From NCBI GenBank assembly GCA_903789665.1, contig CAIFEX010000003.1:108444-172443 (forward strand): 64,000 nucleotides of DNA, given 5' to 3'. This document shows, one piece after another, positions 18,889-27,274 of this stretch. Position 1 is the first letter of the stretch. Each line of letters starts with the position of its first letter. Origin of the DNA: an uncultured Clostridium sp. (GTDB taxonomy: Bacteria; Bacillota; Clostridia; Clostridiales; Clostridiaceae). The notes beneath the pieces were generated by a model. It did not search any database. It was not told the origin of the DNA and saw only the letters and a list, made by a program, of their open reading frames with translations. The position numbers and the translations under genes were made by a program.

Positions 18889-19899
18889 CTATGGCTTCAC
18901 ATAAATAGCAGATGGAACAGATCTCTCTCCCAAAGGATCGCAAGTATTGTTTATTACTTCTCCTTCATAGTACATAGTAGTAGAAGAACCTCCATCCAAA
19001 TTTGTGGCATTTACTGCACCGTATTTAAGCATTATATTTTGAACATCTCTCAGTGAAGCTCCTACACTTTTGGCCTGACGTCCATCTATAACAAGAAAAA
19101 TCATGGCTCCATCTGTCCTCTGACCTATAGCTGTTCTAGGGGCTATTCCCCATCCGCCATCTCCTGATTTTATGGTTCCTTTACCATTTACTACCAATGC
19201 AGGTCCAAAGGCTATAGCTTCTGTAACGCCCTTTTGTTTCATGTCATTTAAACTATGATTGCCTACTAAAAGCTGTCCTTTTTTCGTAATTGCCATCACT
19301 TCCGATTTTTTATCAGAATTTTCTATATCATTAGAAACAATTTTACCGTTGCTCATAAGTATACCTGTAGGTTTCCCTCCAGTACCGGTCCATTTGCTGC
19401 TTCCAGAAGAACTGTCCTTAAAGGCTCCTCCATTTATGGCTGCTACAGCATTATTATTTTTTGCTATTCTGCTGGTAAGCTCTCCTGCAACTCCCAATTT
19501 TTTGCTGTATCCCACCTTAACTCTAGAAGGATCATGAATTATCAATACATAACCCTTAAATTTCTTTCTGTCATCACTTATATCCTCTCTTTCTATACTG
19601 CTGTCATGTTTATTTTCAAAATTTAAAGTTTTTACACTATTTTGTTCTACACCCGCCGCAGCATTTCCTGCCAGTATTTTTTGTATTTCTTCATCCGACA
19701 GAAATAACTTTGCAATGTATTGATGACTCAAAGTGGTCATAGCTGCACCCACCACCGTCCTCTTTACATTTTCAAAAGGACCATGAAATATTAAAAAAGG
19801 GGCTGTCATTCCAGTAAATATAAATTCAAAGAGTAAAAAACAAAGCACCAGTTTCCAAACTGATTTCTTTTTTTTATTTGATCTTCTCCTCTTTTTCAT
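18889..19899 (-). CDS. Phosphodiester glycosidase family protein (NAGPA domain)
   Basis: A membrane segment near residues 15-38 follows a basic stretch (KKRRRSNKKKK). The NAGPA domain (about 120-336) has AAINGGAF, GIAPRTAIGQ, LVIDGRQ and NLDGGSSTTMYY. The domain cleaves phosphodiester-linked sugars and is common in Firmicutes exopolysaccharide or wall-modification proteins. I start at ATG 19899, behind AAAGGAAAGG, not at the longer reading from 19968. Confidence 0.88.
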   Translation of the reverse strand: MKKRRRSNKKKKSVWKLVLCFLLFEFIFTGMTAPFLIFHGPFENVKRTVVGAAMTTLSHQYIAKLFLSDEEIQKILAGNAAAGVEQNSVKTLNFENKHDSSIEREDISDDRKKFKGYVLIIHDPSRVKVGYSKKLGVAGELTSRIAKNNNAVAAINGGAFKDSSSGSSKWTGTGGKPTGILMSNGKIVSNDIENSDKKSEVMAITKKGQLLVGNHSLNDMKQKGVTEAIAFGPALVVNGKGTIKSGDGGWGIAPRTAIGQRTDGAMIFLVIDGRQAKSVGASLRDVQNIMLKYGAVNATNLDGGSSTTMYYEGEVINNTCDPLGERSVPSAIYVKP

Positions 19900-20033
19900 A
19901 TATTGAAACCTTTCCTTTCTAAAAAAAACATAATATAAATTAAACACACATCTTTCAATATTGTACAATAAACGATAAAATTTTTAAATAGAAATAATTA
20001 TAAATACATAAAAACTTCATAAAATGGCCGGAC

Positions 20034-20092
20034 AAAAAAAAGATATTTGCCACCACAATATATATAAATATGCTTCAGCAAAATATCTTTAT
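20034..20092 (-). terminator. Terminator after the PIN-PhoH gene
   Basis: On the minus strand AAAGATATTTTGC pairs with GGCAAATATCTTT across a 26-base loop and is followed by TTTTTTT. It ends the phoH-like transcript. Confidence 0.75.
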
Positions 20093-20122
20093 ATGGTATA
20101 ATTATTTTCAAATTTTTCTCAT

Positions 20123-21505
20123 TTACAGTCTTTTAGAAGCTTCATAAGCCAGTGGGGATCTTTCACACTCGTCATGTTTTAAAGTAACCTGATAGCAAAG
20201 GGGGCTTCCCTTCATTTTCTCAGACGCATAGGATAGTCCATTGGATCTGGAATCTAAAAATGCCTGATCTATTTGTTCCGGATCTCCTATAAGCAGGAGC
20301 TTGGTGCCCACACCAACTCTAGTCACTATGGCTTTTACCTGTTTAGGTGTCAGATTTTGAGCTTCATCCACCACAAGCCAGTTTTTCGTAATGGAACGGC
20401 CTCTCAAATAGCCCACTGCCTCCGTAGTTATGATTCTCCTGTCAAATAGCTCCCTAACCTTATCTTCCAGCTCCTTTTCATTATTATATCTTTCCTTTTC
20501 ATTTGAATCCACCAATATTTCAAGATTATCAAGTATAGGTCTCATAAGCGGAAAAATCTTTTCCTGCTCCGTACCCGGTAAAAATCCTATATCCTCATCC
20601 ATTGTAATATTGGGCCTGCATATTAGCATTTTTCTATATTTTCTATTGTCTTCCTCCATCATATTATGAAGTCCCACTGCCAATGAAAAAAAGGTTTTAG
20701 CTGTACCTGCAGGCCCCTTTATTATAACAAGGGGAGCTTTTTCAGCACTTGTAAGGAGAGCCTCCAGCATAAATTTTTGACCCACATTTCTTGGATATAT
20801 TCCCAGCGGTGAACTGTCTTTAAAATTAAGAGGAACAATTTTCTTTCCGTCAAATCTTCCCAGGGCGGTTTGTTTAGAATATTCAAAACAATGTATTATA
20901 ACAAATTCATTTATATAGAAAACTGGGGCAAAATACTTTTCAGTTTCCCCATCATAACAGGTAATTTTATCAACCTCTATATATTTTTCTCTATAAAAAT
21001 TTTCTATATCTTGTTTTGATGCATACACATCCATCCTTCCTGTGTATTGACTTTTATCCTCAGGAACAACTTTTTCATAAAAATCTTCCACGTCTATATC
21101 TATAATATCAGCTTTGATTCTTTCAAAAATATCTTTTGTTATAAGGCAAACATCTTCACCTTCTTCTTTAAGTCCTTTACATACCTGTATTATTCTGTTG
21201 TCCGGCTTACTTCTGTCCCATGCAGGGGGCAGTTTTACATTATAGTGATTCATTTCAACCCTAAATTCTCCACCAGATGGCAATTGTACTCCTTCATTGA
21301 TTTTTCCTTTTTTTCTCAAGCCATCTATCAACCTGGCTGCATGTCTTGCATTGGCGCCCAGATCGCCTTTGTCTTTTTTAAACCCATCTAATTCTTCCAA
21401 TACCACCTCCGGTATAACTACGTCTCCATCACCAAAAGTCAGTATGGCTCCTGGTGAATACAGAATAACATTGGTATCCAAAACATAAGTTTTTTTCAAA
21501 GTCAT
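20123..21505 (-). CDS. PIN-PhoH protein (YlaK type ATPase/ribonuclease)
   Basis: 460 aa. A PIN nuclease domain covers about residues 5-140 (VLDTNVILYSP, then ARHAARLID and CLITKD with acidic residues). A PhoH ATPase domain follows at about 250-450: Walker A is GPAGTAKTFF, Walker B is LVVDEAQNLTP, and GDPEQID ends the core. The sixth Walker A residue is Ala rather than Gly, a variant I believe occurs in this family. Such fusions couple RNA unwinding to cleavage. It is monocistronic with its own terminator. Confidence 0.9.
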   Translation of the reverse strand: MTLKKTYVLDTNVILYSPGAILTFGDGDVVIPEVVLEELDGFKKDKGDLGANARHAARLIDGLRKKGKINEGVQLPSGGEFRVEMNHYNVKLPPAWDRSKPDNRIIQVCKGLKEEGEDVCLITKDIFERIKADIIDIDVEDFYEKVVPEDKSQYTGRMDVYASKQDIENFYREKYIEVDKITCYDGETEKYFAPVFYINEFVIIHCFEYSKQTALGRFDGKKIVPLNFKDSSPLGIYPRNVGQKFMLEALLTSAEKAPLVIIKGPAGTAKTFFSLAVGLHNMMEEDNRKYRKMLICRPNITMDEDIGFLPGTEQEKIFPLMRPILDNLEILVDSNEKERYNNEKELEDKVRELFDRRIITTEAVGYLRGRSITKNWLVVDEAQNLTPKQVKAIVTRVGVGTKLLLIGDPEQIDQAFLDSRSNGLSYASEKMKGSPLCYQVTLKHDECERSPLAYEASKRL

Positions 21506-21593
21506 TCCTCCCCTCTATCATTATTATAATATATTCATCTCTACATATAAATGCATTTATTTATTAAATACATTTATATATCCATATATTAGG

Positions 21594-21632
21594 AAAAGCA
21601 AGCATTAAAAACTTTTAATGCTTGCTTTTTTA
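21594..21632. terminator. Bidirectional terminator-like hairpin
   Basis: AAAAGCAAGCATTAAAA and TTTTAATGCTTGCTTTT form a long stem with a 3-base loop. T runs lie on both strands. It lies between the 2-hydroxyacid dehydrogenase stop and the PhoH start and most likely ends the dehydrogenase transcript. The rest of 21506-21774 is AT-rich and shows nothing else. Confidence 0.85.
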
Positions 21633-21774
21633 AGGAGATCTAATAATTTAAACTAATTATCTTTCTATAGTTCTATTTTATACATAAGATATTACAAAAT
21701 TGTGTCATATATATTAAATAGATGTTTATTTTTTAAATATTTTATAAATAATCTGGTTTTACATATGACATACC

Positions 21775-22728
21775 CTAAAATTTTACCACATTTTGAGGAT
21801 TTCCATCCAGCCATTTTATTATGTTATCAAAAGTTATATGAGCTCTCCTGACCATTGCTTCCTTAGTTGCAAATCCTATATGAGGAGTTAGGACAGTATT
21901 CGGAGCATGAAGAAGAGGATACGATGTGTCAAGAGGTGGTTCACCGTCAAATACATCTATTCCTGCGCCTCCAATTTTTCCATTTTTAAGTGCCTCTGCC
22001 AGAGCATTGTTATCTACGATGGGCCCCCTTGCAGCATTTATCAATACAGCACTGTTTTTCATGAGAGCTATCTTTTCCCTGTTTATAAGGCCTTTCGTCA
22101 CGCTGCTTTGCGGAAGATGTATTGAAACCACATCACTTTTTGAAAGAAGTTCATCAAGGCTCACATATTTTACACCTATTTTCTTAAGTTCTTCTTTTTC
22201 ACTCCTATTGTAACCAAGTACGGTACATCCAAAGGCCTTTGCCAATCGGCATACTGCAGAACCTATAGCACCTGTTCCAACCACCCCAAAGGTTTTTCCA
22301 TTTAACTCAACTTGACTGTATCCGCTTTTCGTATTTCCATCTCTTGTAATGCCATCCAGCGGCACTATGTTTCTAAACACAGCCAGGGCAAGTCCTATAG
22401 CAAGTTCAGCTACTGAATTTGTACTGTATCCTGCTGCATTTGAAACCATCACATCTTTATTACACGCACTGAGCTCAACGTGATCAATCCCTGTAAATGC
22501 TATGGACATCATTTTAAGCTTATCATCAGCTCGTATCACTTCACCTTTAAGAGGTAAGTTTGCAAGTACAATAATTTCGGAATCCTTTACTCTATTTTTC
22601 AGAATCTGAATATCCGAAGTCCTGTCATTATATACTACAAGTTCATGTCCCCTGTCCGTAATCGGTTTCGCAATATCCCTAAGTTCATTTTCTGATAAAC
22701 CAAGTGGTTCAATAACCGAAATTTTCAT
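21775..22728 (-). CDS. D-isomer-specific 2-hydroxyacid dehydrogenase
   Basis: NAD-dependent reductase of 2-oxoacids, 317 aa. The NAD site GVVGTGAIGSAVCRLA is near residue 145. The catalytic Arg lies in NAARGPIVD, the Glu in DVFDGEPP and the His in PHIGFATKEA. Family members include phosphoglycerate dehydrogenase and hydroxypyruvate or lactate reductases; the sequence alone does not decide the substrate, and no serine genes are adjacent. ATG 22728 is chosen because GGAGGA is 7 bases upstream; the in-frame ATG at 22734 touches the ribosome site. Confidence 0.88.
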   Translation of the reverse strand: MKISVIEPLGLSENELRDIAKPITDRGHELVVYNDRTSDIQILKNRVKDSEIIVLANLPLKGEVIRADDKLKMMSIAFTGIDHVELSACNKDVMVSNAAGYSTNSVAELAIGLALAVFRNIVPLDGITRDGNTKSGYSQVELNGKTFGVVGTGAIGSAVCRLAKAFGCTVLGYNRSEKEELKKIGVKYVSLDELLSKSDVVSIHLPQSSVTKGLINREKIALMKNSAVLINAARGPIVDNNALAEALKNGKIGGAGIDVFDGEPPLDTSYPLLHAPNTVLTPHIGFATKEAMVRRAHITFDNIIKWLDGNPQNVVKF

Positions 22729-22838
22729 AAACATTCCTCCGTTGTATTATGATTATAATATATCTCTATTTTTAATAATAGTACTTAAATTAAATGAATA
22801 CAAGTCAAATTAATACAAATGAGTTTTCAATTTCTTTG

Positions 22839-22867
22839 AAAGAGAGGCCAGAAGCCTCCCTCTCTTT
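22839..22867 (-). terminator. Hairpin after the Spo0E-like gene
   Basis: AAAGAGAGG pairs with CCTCTCTTT, with an inner GGC/GCC. It begins at the stop codon of the Spo0E-like gene. The following T run is weak on the minus strand, so it may be a terminator or an RNA-stabilising end. Confidence 0.6.
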
Positions 22868-23039
22868 ACTTGTCCATTTTTTTGCTGATTGCTTTGCTGT
22901 ATTCATTCAAAATCATGTCTAGTTTTTGACTTTCATCAATTATTTCAGAATCCAGCAAATTTCCATTTTGTCTAATTGTGTCCAATAATTGTGTCCTTAA
23001 TTTTTCTACTTCTTCCAATATTTTATCAATTTTGGACAT
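22866..23039 (-). CDS. Spo0E-like aspartyl-phosphate phosphatase (57 aa)
   Basis: Small two-helix protein. The first helix has EEVEKLRTQLLDTI, and the second carries the Spo0E signature SQKLDMILNEY (consensus SQxLDxLI). Members dephosphorylate Spo0A~P and so delay sporulation; in clostridia their targets are less certain. The ATG at 23039 has the very strong site AAAGGAGGTG. Length and motif match the family, and the gene has its own hairpin. Confidence 0.85.
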   Translation of the reverse strand: MSKIDKILEEVEKLRTQLLDTIRQNGNLLDSEIIDESQKLDMILNEYSKAISKKMDK

Positions 23040-23286
23040 AAAAAAACACCTCCTTTCTCACATCAGTATAGAAAAGAAAGCATTTTTTATAAATATAATT
23101 TTTCTCATTATTCATTATTTATTGAAATATCAATCAAATATAAATCAATATAAGAAAATAAACATCTGGTAGTTCCCAAATGCTTATTTTCCCCTCTAAA
23201 CATAATGTTTAGGACAATTACTATTATATATGTAATTTTATTACAAATCAAGTATTAATAGACATATAAATATAATTCTAACAATT
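23040..23286. other. Intergenic region with two small hairpins
   Basis: AT-rich. An imperfect hairpin at about 23154-23190 (AAATAAACAT ... ATGCTTATTTT) and a small palindrome CTAAACATAATGTTTAG near 23197-23213 are visible. No gene is supported. Confidence 0.4.
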
Positions 23287-23318
23287 AAAAAAGTAAGCAC
23301 TAAAACAGTACTTACTTT
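23287..23318 (-). terminator. Terminator after the LAGLIDADG-like gene
   Basis: AAGTAAG (23291-23297) pairs with CTTACTT (23311-23317). On the minus strand the stem is followed by TTTTTT. Confidence 0.75.
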
Positions 23319-23339
23319 TGTACAAAGAAATATTCACCA

Positions 23340-23942
23340 CTATACTATAATAGGTATTCTCAATTTATTTTCAATTTCATTCCAAAAAGCATTAAAACAT
23401 GGTTTTTCCTCTATATATTGGAATATGGATTTTATTTCATTTATGGAAGTATAGGCTATATAGGAGGTCTTATCGTTCTTTTCACTCTGGGGAGATTTTA
23501 ATGCAATATTTGCATCTGTACTCAATATTTCATTAATTTCTCTAATCAGCACTCTATTACCATATATTCTCAGGCGCAGTGCCTTATATTTCGTTTTTTT
23601 CCGTTTATTCCTATATCTGGTAGAGTAATCAAACCTGCTGTGCAATTCTATATAAGCTCTCAAAAAATTATCATACTGATTCAATTTAGGTAATTTTCGG
23701 ATATCCGAATTTCTGTTATTCCAGCCTATGGATTTCAATCTTTCTATGTCAAAATATTTAGTGCTCAAGACATATTGTACATTCTTCTTATCTTTTTGTT
23801 TATATATATTATTCCCACAGACTTTTTGTATCTGTTCAAGAAAATATTTATTTTTATTTTTGAAAATAAACCTTCCCCGGGATATATATCCAATTGAAAA
23901 TATTATTCCTAAAATGTAATCATTCAAATTCATCACCCCCAA
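23340..23942 (-). CDS. LAGLIDADG-like protein with degenerate catalytic motifs (200 aa)
   Basis: Two related halves are visible: YILGIIFSIGYISRGRF near residue 8 and FLRAYIELHSRFD near 90, each followed by a hydrophobic beta pattern (LRLRIYGNRVLIREINEIL in the second). This is the layout of double-motif LAGLIDADG homing-endonuclease folds. The acidic residue that ends each motif is replaced, so DNA cleavage is doubtful; a domesticated DNA- or RNA-binding role is possible. It is a free-standing gene, not inside an intron or intein. The family call is from pattern only. Confidence 0.5.
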   Translation of the reverse strand: MGVMNLNDYILGIIFSIGYISRGRFIFKNKNKYFLEQIQKVCGNNIYKQKDKKNVQYVLSTKYFDIERLKSIGWNNRNSDIRKLPKLNQYDNFLRAYIELHSRFDYSTRYRNKRKKTKYKALRLRIYGNRVLIREINEILSTDANIALKSPQSEKNDKTSYIAYTSINEIKSIFQYIEEKPCFNAFWNEIENKLRIPIIV

Positions 23943-24009
23943 TAACTCTCTATGTTATCTAACGATATTTGAAAGTAATTTCGGGGTGTCGGCATACCTG
24001 CACAAAATT

Positions 24010-24423
24010 TTATCTTCCTATGTCAGCAGGTTGTCCTGAAATAGCATCCACATCATTCAATCTAGGATCTCTACCTTCTATTTTAACCATAAGCTTATAT
24101 GGAACACACACGACATTTTCACCTGGTTTTGATATCCATCCCATTTTCATTCCTATTTTCCTAGGACTATTTGAATCAGAAATACGTATTTTACCTTTTT
24201 CCACCTTGATTTTATTAAAACCGGACTTACCGTATCTTACAGTAAATTCATAAGTATCCTGTACTTTATTTAAATCAATAGTTCTTATTATTTTGCCATT
24301 TTCCTTTATAACTGCTATTTTAGTTGAATCATCCAGCCGGCTTTTATACACGTAAATTCCTATTAAACTTATAACAATCAACATACTTATAATTAAAGCA
24401 ATAATTTTATCTCCCTTTTTCAT
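24010..24423 (-). CDS. NusG domain II-containing membrane protein
   Basis: 137 aa with an N-terminal membrane helix (about 7-24) and an exported beta domain of the NusG-II type (TIDLNKVQDTYEFTVRYG, then GWISKPGENVVCVPYKLMVKI). Many relatives carry a CPxxxC pair plus a third Cys; here only the VVCVP Cys remains (SPRKIGM replaces the pair). Start is the ATG at 24423 with AAGGAGTTGAAT; the longer reading to 24543 lies inside the nuclease gene. It follows the nuclease gene by 19 bases. Confidence 0.8.
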   Translation of the reverse strand: MKKGDKIIALIISMLIVISLIGIYVYKSRLDDSTKIAVIKENGKIIRTIDLNKVQDTYEFTVRYGKSGFNKIKVEKGKIRISDSNSPRKIGMKMGWISKPGENVVCVPYKLMVKIEGRDPRLNDVDAISGQPADIGR

Positions 24424-24442
24424 ATTCAACTCCTTATTATTA

Positions 24443-25309
24443 TCACCTTTTTGAGCGCCTGTATCCTGCAGCCTGTGCCTCTGCCTCTGTATTAAAATAT
24501 TCTTCAGCACTAGTTCTATCATAAAAAGCTTGACCAGGAACATGATAAATTTTTTCTCCCCTTGAATTTATATTACCTTTTATCTTTCCCGATCCAGACG
24601 GTTGTATATTTTTCCGGCTGGATGAAGTTGTACTTGAATTACTTGATGTAGAACCTGAAGGAGCACTCGTTCCATCTCCTTTAGTGGTACCATTAGGATT
24701 CACAGACCACAACCCTCTGTTGTTTTCTCTGGCATCTGCACAAAGCTTTCTGAAATATTCAGCATATTTTACATTCGGCTGCACAGTCATCTGTTCTGCA
24801 TATCCATTATAAGCCAGTATAGCATTGAACATCTTGTTTCTGACTTCGTCTTCAGTTATCTCCCTGGGTGGTGAAATCCACACATACCTCAATAATCTTC
24901 CATATCTATCAGTGTTCCCCGCATCGCTTTCGAGATATACAGTTTGTCCATATAGTTGTGATTTTGTATAATCAGAAGCCTGTTCTCCATATTGTTCATG
25001 CTTGGTGGTGAATTCTGGGGTATTCACACCAATAAGCCTCACTTTTGCAGTTTGTCCATTTTCAAGTGTTACTCCTACAGTATCTCCATCAGTATGATGG
25101 GTTACAGTAGCTTTTTCCAATTTCACAGGAGACTGACTGTTGGGTTCAACAGATTTGGCAGCATCTTTAGTTGAACTTTGAGCCACCTGTTTATCTGTAT
25201 TCAAATCCTTAGAATTTAAAGTTGAGGAATTTGAGCATCCTGCTGCCGTAATCAATAGAATTGCCGTCATAAACACTATTATAAATATATTAAACTTTTT
25301 AATTTTCAT
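24443..25309 (-). CDS. Secreted lipoprotein thermonuclease (SNase-like)
   Basis: The lipoprotein signal MKIKKFNIFIIV... ends in the lipobox ITAAGC. The SNase domain (about residues 75-215) has the catalytic set: DGDTVGVTL, VRLIGVNTPE, and DRYGRLLRYVW, then NNRGLWS at its end. It degrades DNA or RNA outside the cell using Ca2+. A Ser/Thr-rich linker leads to a short C-terminal tail with VPGQAFYDRTSAEEYFNTE, a motif often attached to such nucleases. Start is the ATG at 25309. Confidence 0.9.
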   Translation of the reverse strand: MKIKKFNIFIIVFMTAILLITAAGCSNSSTLNSKDLNTDKQVAQSSTKDAAKSVEPNSQSPVKLEKATVTHHTDGDTVGVTLENGQTAKVRLIGVNTPEFTTKHEQYGEQASDYTKSQLYGQTVYLESDAGNTDRYGRLLRYVWISPPREITEDEVRNKMFNAILAYNGYAEQMTVQPNVKYAEYFRKLCADARENNRGLWSVNPNGTTKGDGTSAPSGSTSSNSSTTSSSRKNIQPSGSGKIKGNINSRGEKIYHVPGQAFYDRTSAEEYFNTEAEAQAAGYRRSKR

Positions 25310-25348
25310 CTGCAATATCTGCCTCTCTTTTTTATTTGCTGTCACAAT

Positions 25349-25446
25349 AACGTATTAAACACAAAAATAACAATGCCCTGAATTTCTTCAAAACACTGCT
25401 ATTACTTACCTGGTAGTCCTTAGAAGAACCGAACTCCTGATTTCAC
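25349..25446. repeat. Direct repeat copy A: displaced tRNA-Glu 3' fragment and terminator
   Basis: These 98 bases align without gaps to 27177-27274 at about 80 percent identity, nearly all differences being transitions. On the minus strand the unit is the 3' part of tRNA-Glu (25446-25411, from the anticodon 3' stem to CCA) plus its downstream terminator hairpin (25403-25369, AGCAGTGTTTTGAA with TTCAGGGCATTGTT). There is no 5' half, so it is not a functional tRNA. Confidence 0.85.
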
Positions 25447-25802
25447 TTTCCCAATATTGTAAGTGCATACGATTTTCTGCAAGTTTTGAATTATGTAAAA
25501 ATGGTGTAAATTCAAATCAGGTTTACACTATTTGATACTACTTATTTTAGCACATCTTTCCCATTATAAATTAATGAAGGTAACTATTACTAAAACCAGA
25601 TATCCTGATATATATAATTATATAATATTTATGCAATTCATAAAAGCCCTAAATGCAGCAGGATCATTTACCTTTTTATTAGTCGGTAACTTGCAGCATA
25701 AAATATGTACAATTATATTGGGTAAAATATAACCTTAAGTAAATACTATTAGTAATAAACTTTGTATTTAATTATTTACTGATTTTTATAGGAGGAAATT
25801 AC
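25447..25802. other. Gene-poor stretch with an inverted repeat
   Basis: An inverted repeat GTGTAAA (25504-25510) / TTTACAC (25522-25528) is the only clear structure. A plus-strand reading at about 25532-25732 lacks a ribosome site and is not called. Otherwise AT-rich sequence. Confidence 0.35.
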
Positions 25803-25946
25803 ATGGATAATAATAAAAACAGAATGAAAGATAGGCCCAAATCCAATGCTGAAAAAAGAAAAATGTATCCTAAAACCGGTGCTAAAATAGGTATTGAACA
25901 TGGAGAAAAATATACCAAAACATCAAAATTATCTCATAATAAATAA
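25803..25946 (+). CDS. Small basic hypothetical protein (47 aa)
   Basis: ORF starting ATGGATAATAAT with a textbook site TATAGGAGGAAATTAC just upstream. The peptide (MDNNKNRMKDRPKSNAEKRK, then KTGAKIGIEHGEKY) is hydrophilic and strongly basic, with no membrane segment. No family recognised. It lies inside the tRNA-bounded region 25447-27238 and may be cargo of the lost element. A terminator is found at 26149. Confidence 0.6.
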   Translation: MDNNKNRMKDRPKSNAEKRKMYPKTGAKIGIEHGEKYTKTSKLSHNK

Positions 25947-26148
25947 TAGTAGCTTAGGAATAAAATTTACTGTGTCCATGCTAAATAAACACATTATTTT
26001 ACATGAAAAGTATTAAATTAATAAAAATACCATAAATGAGTATATTTTTTGCTTTAACTATAATATAATGATAAGGTATGTAGGTGAGAAATTACAGAGA
26101 AATTGTAAATTCACAAAATCATGTTATACGAGAAAGAACTTATATACA

Positions 26149-26190
26149 AACAAGTAACTTCTTCCAAAAGTTACTTGTTATTTTCTTTTT
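26149..26190 (+). terminator. Terminator hairpin
   Basis: AACAAGTAACTT (26149-26160) pairs perfectly with AAGTTACTTGTT (26168-26179), followed on the plus strand by ATTTTCTTTTT. It probably serves the plus-strand small gene at 25803. Confidence 0.8.
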
Positions 26191-26371
26191 CAGGTTTATC
26201 TATATTAACTCTAACATCTGTCAAAATTTTATCCTTTGAAATACCAGCTTTGTTTTCAAAAAACATTTTAAGTTTATCCTGCCTGTAGCAGAAAATTGAG
26301 ATGATGGATAAGCTCAATACTACGGTAATTGAAAGCACTGCAAAAGGAGCAACTCTATATAATATGATACA
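26171..26371 (-). pseudogene. Remnant: C-terminal end of a membrane protein, no start
   Basis: An open frame of about 66 codons reads VAPFAVLSITVVLSLSIISIF (a membrane helix), then CYRQDKLKMFFENKAG and a charged tail ending EKENNK. It has a natural-looking protein composition but a stop just upstream, no ATG and no ribosome site, so it appears to be the 3' end of a decayed gene. Family unknown. Confidence 0.45.
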
Positions 26372-26515
26372 TTACTGTTAAATACATTATAGCATAATAT
26401 TGTTAATACTTTAAAGATACCAGATTCATATACTTTTTATATTTCAATATTAGTATGTTTTTATTAAAAGAGGCAAAATAGAAAGAGTTCTGGATTTCTC
26501 CAAAGCTCTTAAAAT

Positions 26516-26839
26516 TTACGTTCCACTGTAGTCTTTAACAAAATATAAAAATAGAATTTTTGTAACTTTATAATTGGTTATTACATTTCCTGTTATTCTG
26601 TCATATAAGTTATTACCTGTAATAGTATAAATCATGGTATTCTTTTTATTTAGTTTACTTCTCTCCCGATTATATTTGACCCTATTAACTCTTATGGTCT
26701 CTTTAAATGCTTTAAAAGGATGCCCTGTTACAAATATATGACTTCTAACAGATAAAAAAGGAGAAGAATGAATCAAGATAAATATTCCAATAATCATCAA
26801 AATAGCTATTGTCGTAATTTCTTTTTTTAAAAATTTCAT
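26516..26839 (-). CDS. Hypothetical protein with one membrane segment (107 aa)
   Basis: MKFLKKEITTIAILMIIGIF gives a basic start and a membrane helix (about 8-25). The rest is basic and presumably outside the cell (FKAFKETIRVNRVKYNRERS). The ribosome site AAAGGAGATTGAA is good. No family recognised. It lies in the gene-poor region between the two tRNA-derived repeats. Confidence 0.6.
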   Translation of the reverse strand: MKFLKKEITTIAILMIIGIFILIHSSPFLSVRSHIFVTGHPFKAFKETIRVNRVKYNRERSKLNKKNTMIYTITGNNLYDRITGNVITNYKVTKILFLYFVKDYSGT

Positions 26840-26916
26840 TTCAATCTCCTTTTATTTTTTAAATATTATTATAAATTAATTTTATCATATTTTATGGTAA
26901 AAATAAAAAGCTATCT

Positions 26917-27149
26917 TTAGCTCTTTGGCACCATAATCCTAAACTTAAATTTATCATCCAACTTATCAATCAATTTATCTCCATTTGTATCTGACATAAT
27001 CACTAAACCACTGCTGTTTTTGAGTATCATCTGCAGATATTCCTAATTACACTTTCTCCATATTCACCCACATAATATTCTGTATCTTTCAATGATATTA
27101 CAGGTTTATCAAATATAGAATCTGGACATTTTATTTTTAGTCCCAGCAT
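26917..27149 (-). pseudogene. Frameshifted gene remnant
   Basis: One frame from ATG 27149 reads MLGLKIKCPDSIFDKPVISL, then DTEYYVGEYGESVI and soon stops. A second frame picks up at once with QMILKNSSGLVIMSDTNGD, then KLIDKLDDKFKFRIMVPKS and a stop at 26917. The two halves look like one protein broken by a frameshift near 27030-27045. Family not recognised. It supports the view that this region is decaying. Confidence 0.5.
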
Positions 27150-27176
27150 CTCAGATCATTAATAACGATAATTAAA

Positions 27177-27274
27177 AATGTGTTAAATGCAAAAACAGCA
27201 ATGTCTTGAAACCCTTCAAAACATTGCTATTATCTATTTGGTAGTCCCTAGGAGAATCGAACTCCTGATTTCAC
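27177..27274. repeat. Direct repeat copy B (within tRNA-Glu and its terminator)
   Basis: Gap-free partner of 25349-25446. It covers the tRNA-Glu 3' half and the terminator AGCAATGTTTTGAA/TTTCAAGACATTGCT (27228-27197 on the minus strand). See the integration-scar finding. Confidence 0.85.
27197..27228 (-). terminator. Terminator of tRNA-Glu
   Basis: On the minus strand AGCAATGTTTTGAA, a short loop, TTTCAAGACATTGCT, then GTTTTTG. It lies 10 bases after the tRNA CCA end. Confidence 0.85.

Noticed and set aside
25411..25446. Second tRNA-Glu gene
   Set aside because: Only the 3' part is present; there is no acceptor 5' strand, D arm or anticodon, so it is a displaced fragment.
25532..25732. Plus-strand open frame of 66 codons
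   Set aside because: TTG start without a ribosome site; no other support, though the region is decayed and a fragment cannot be excluded.
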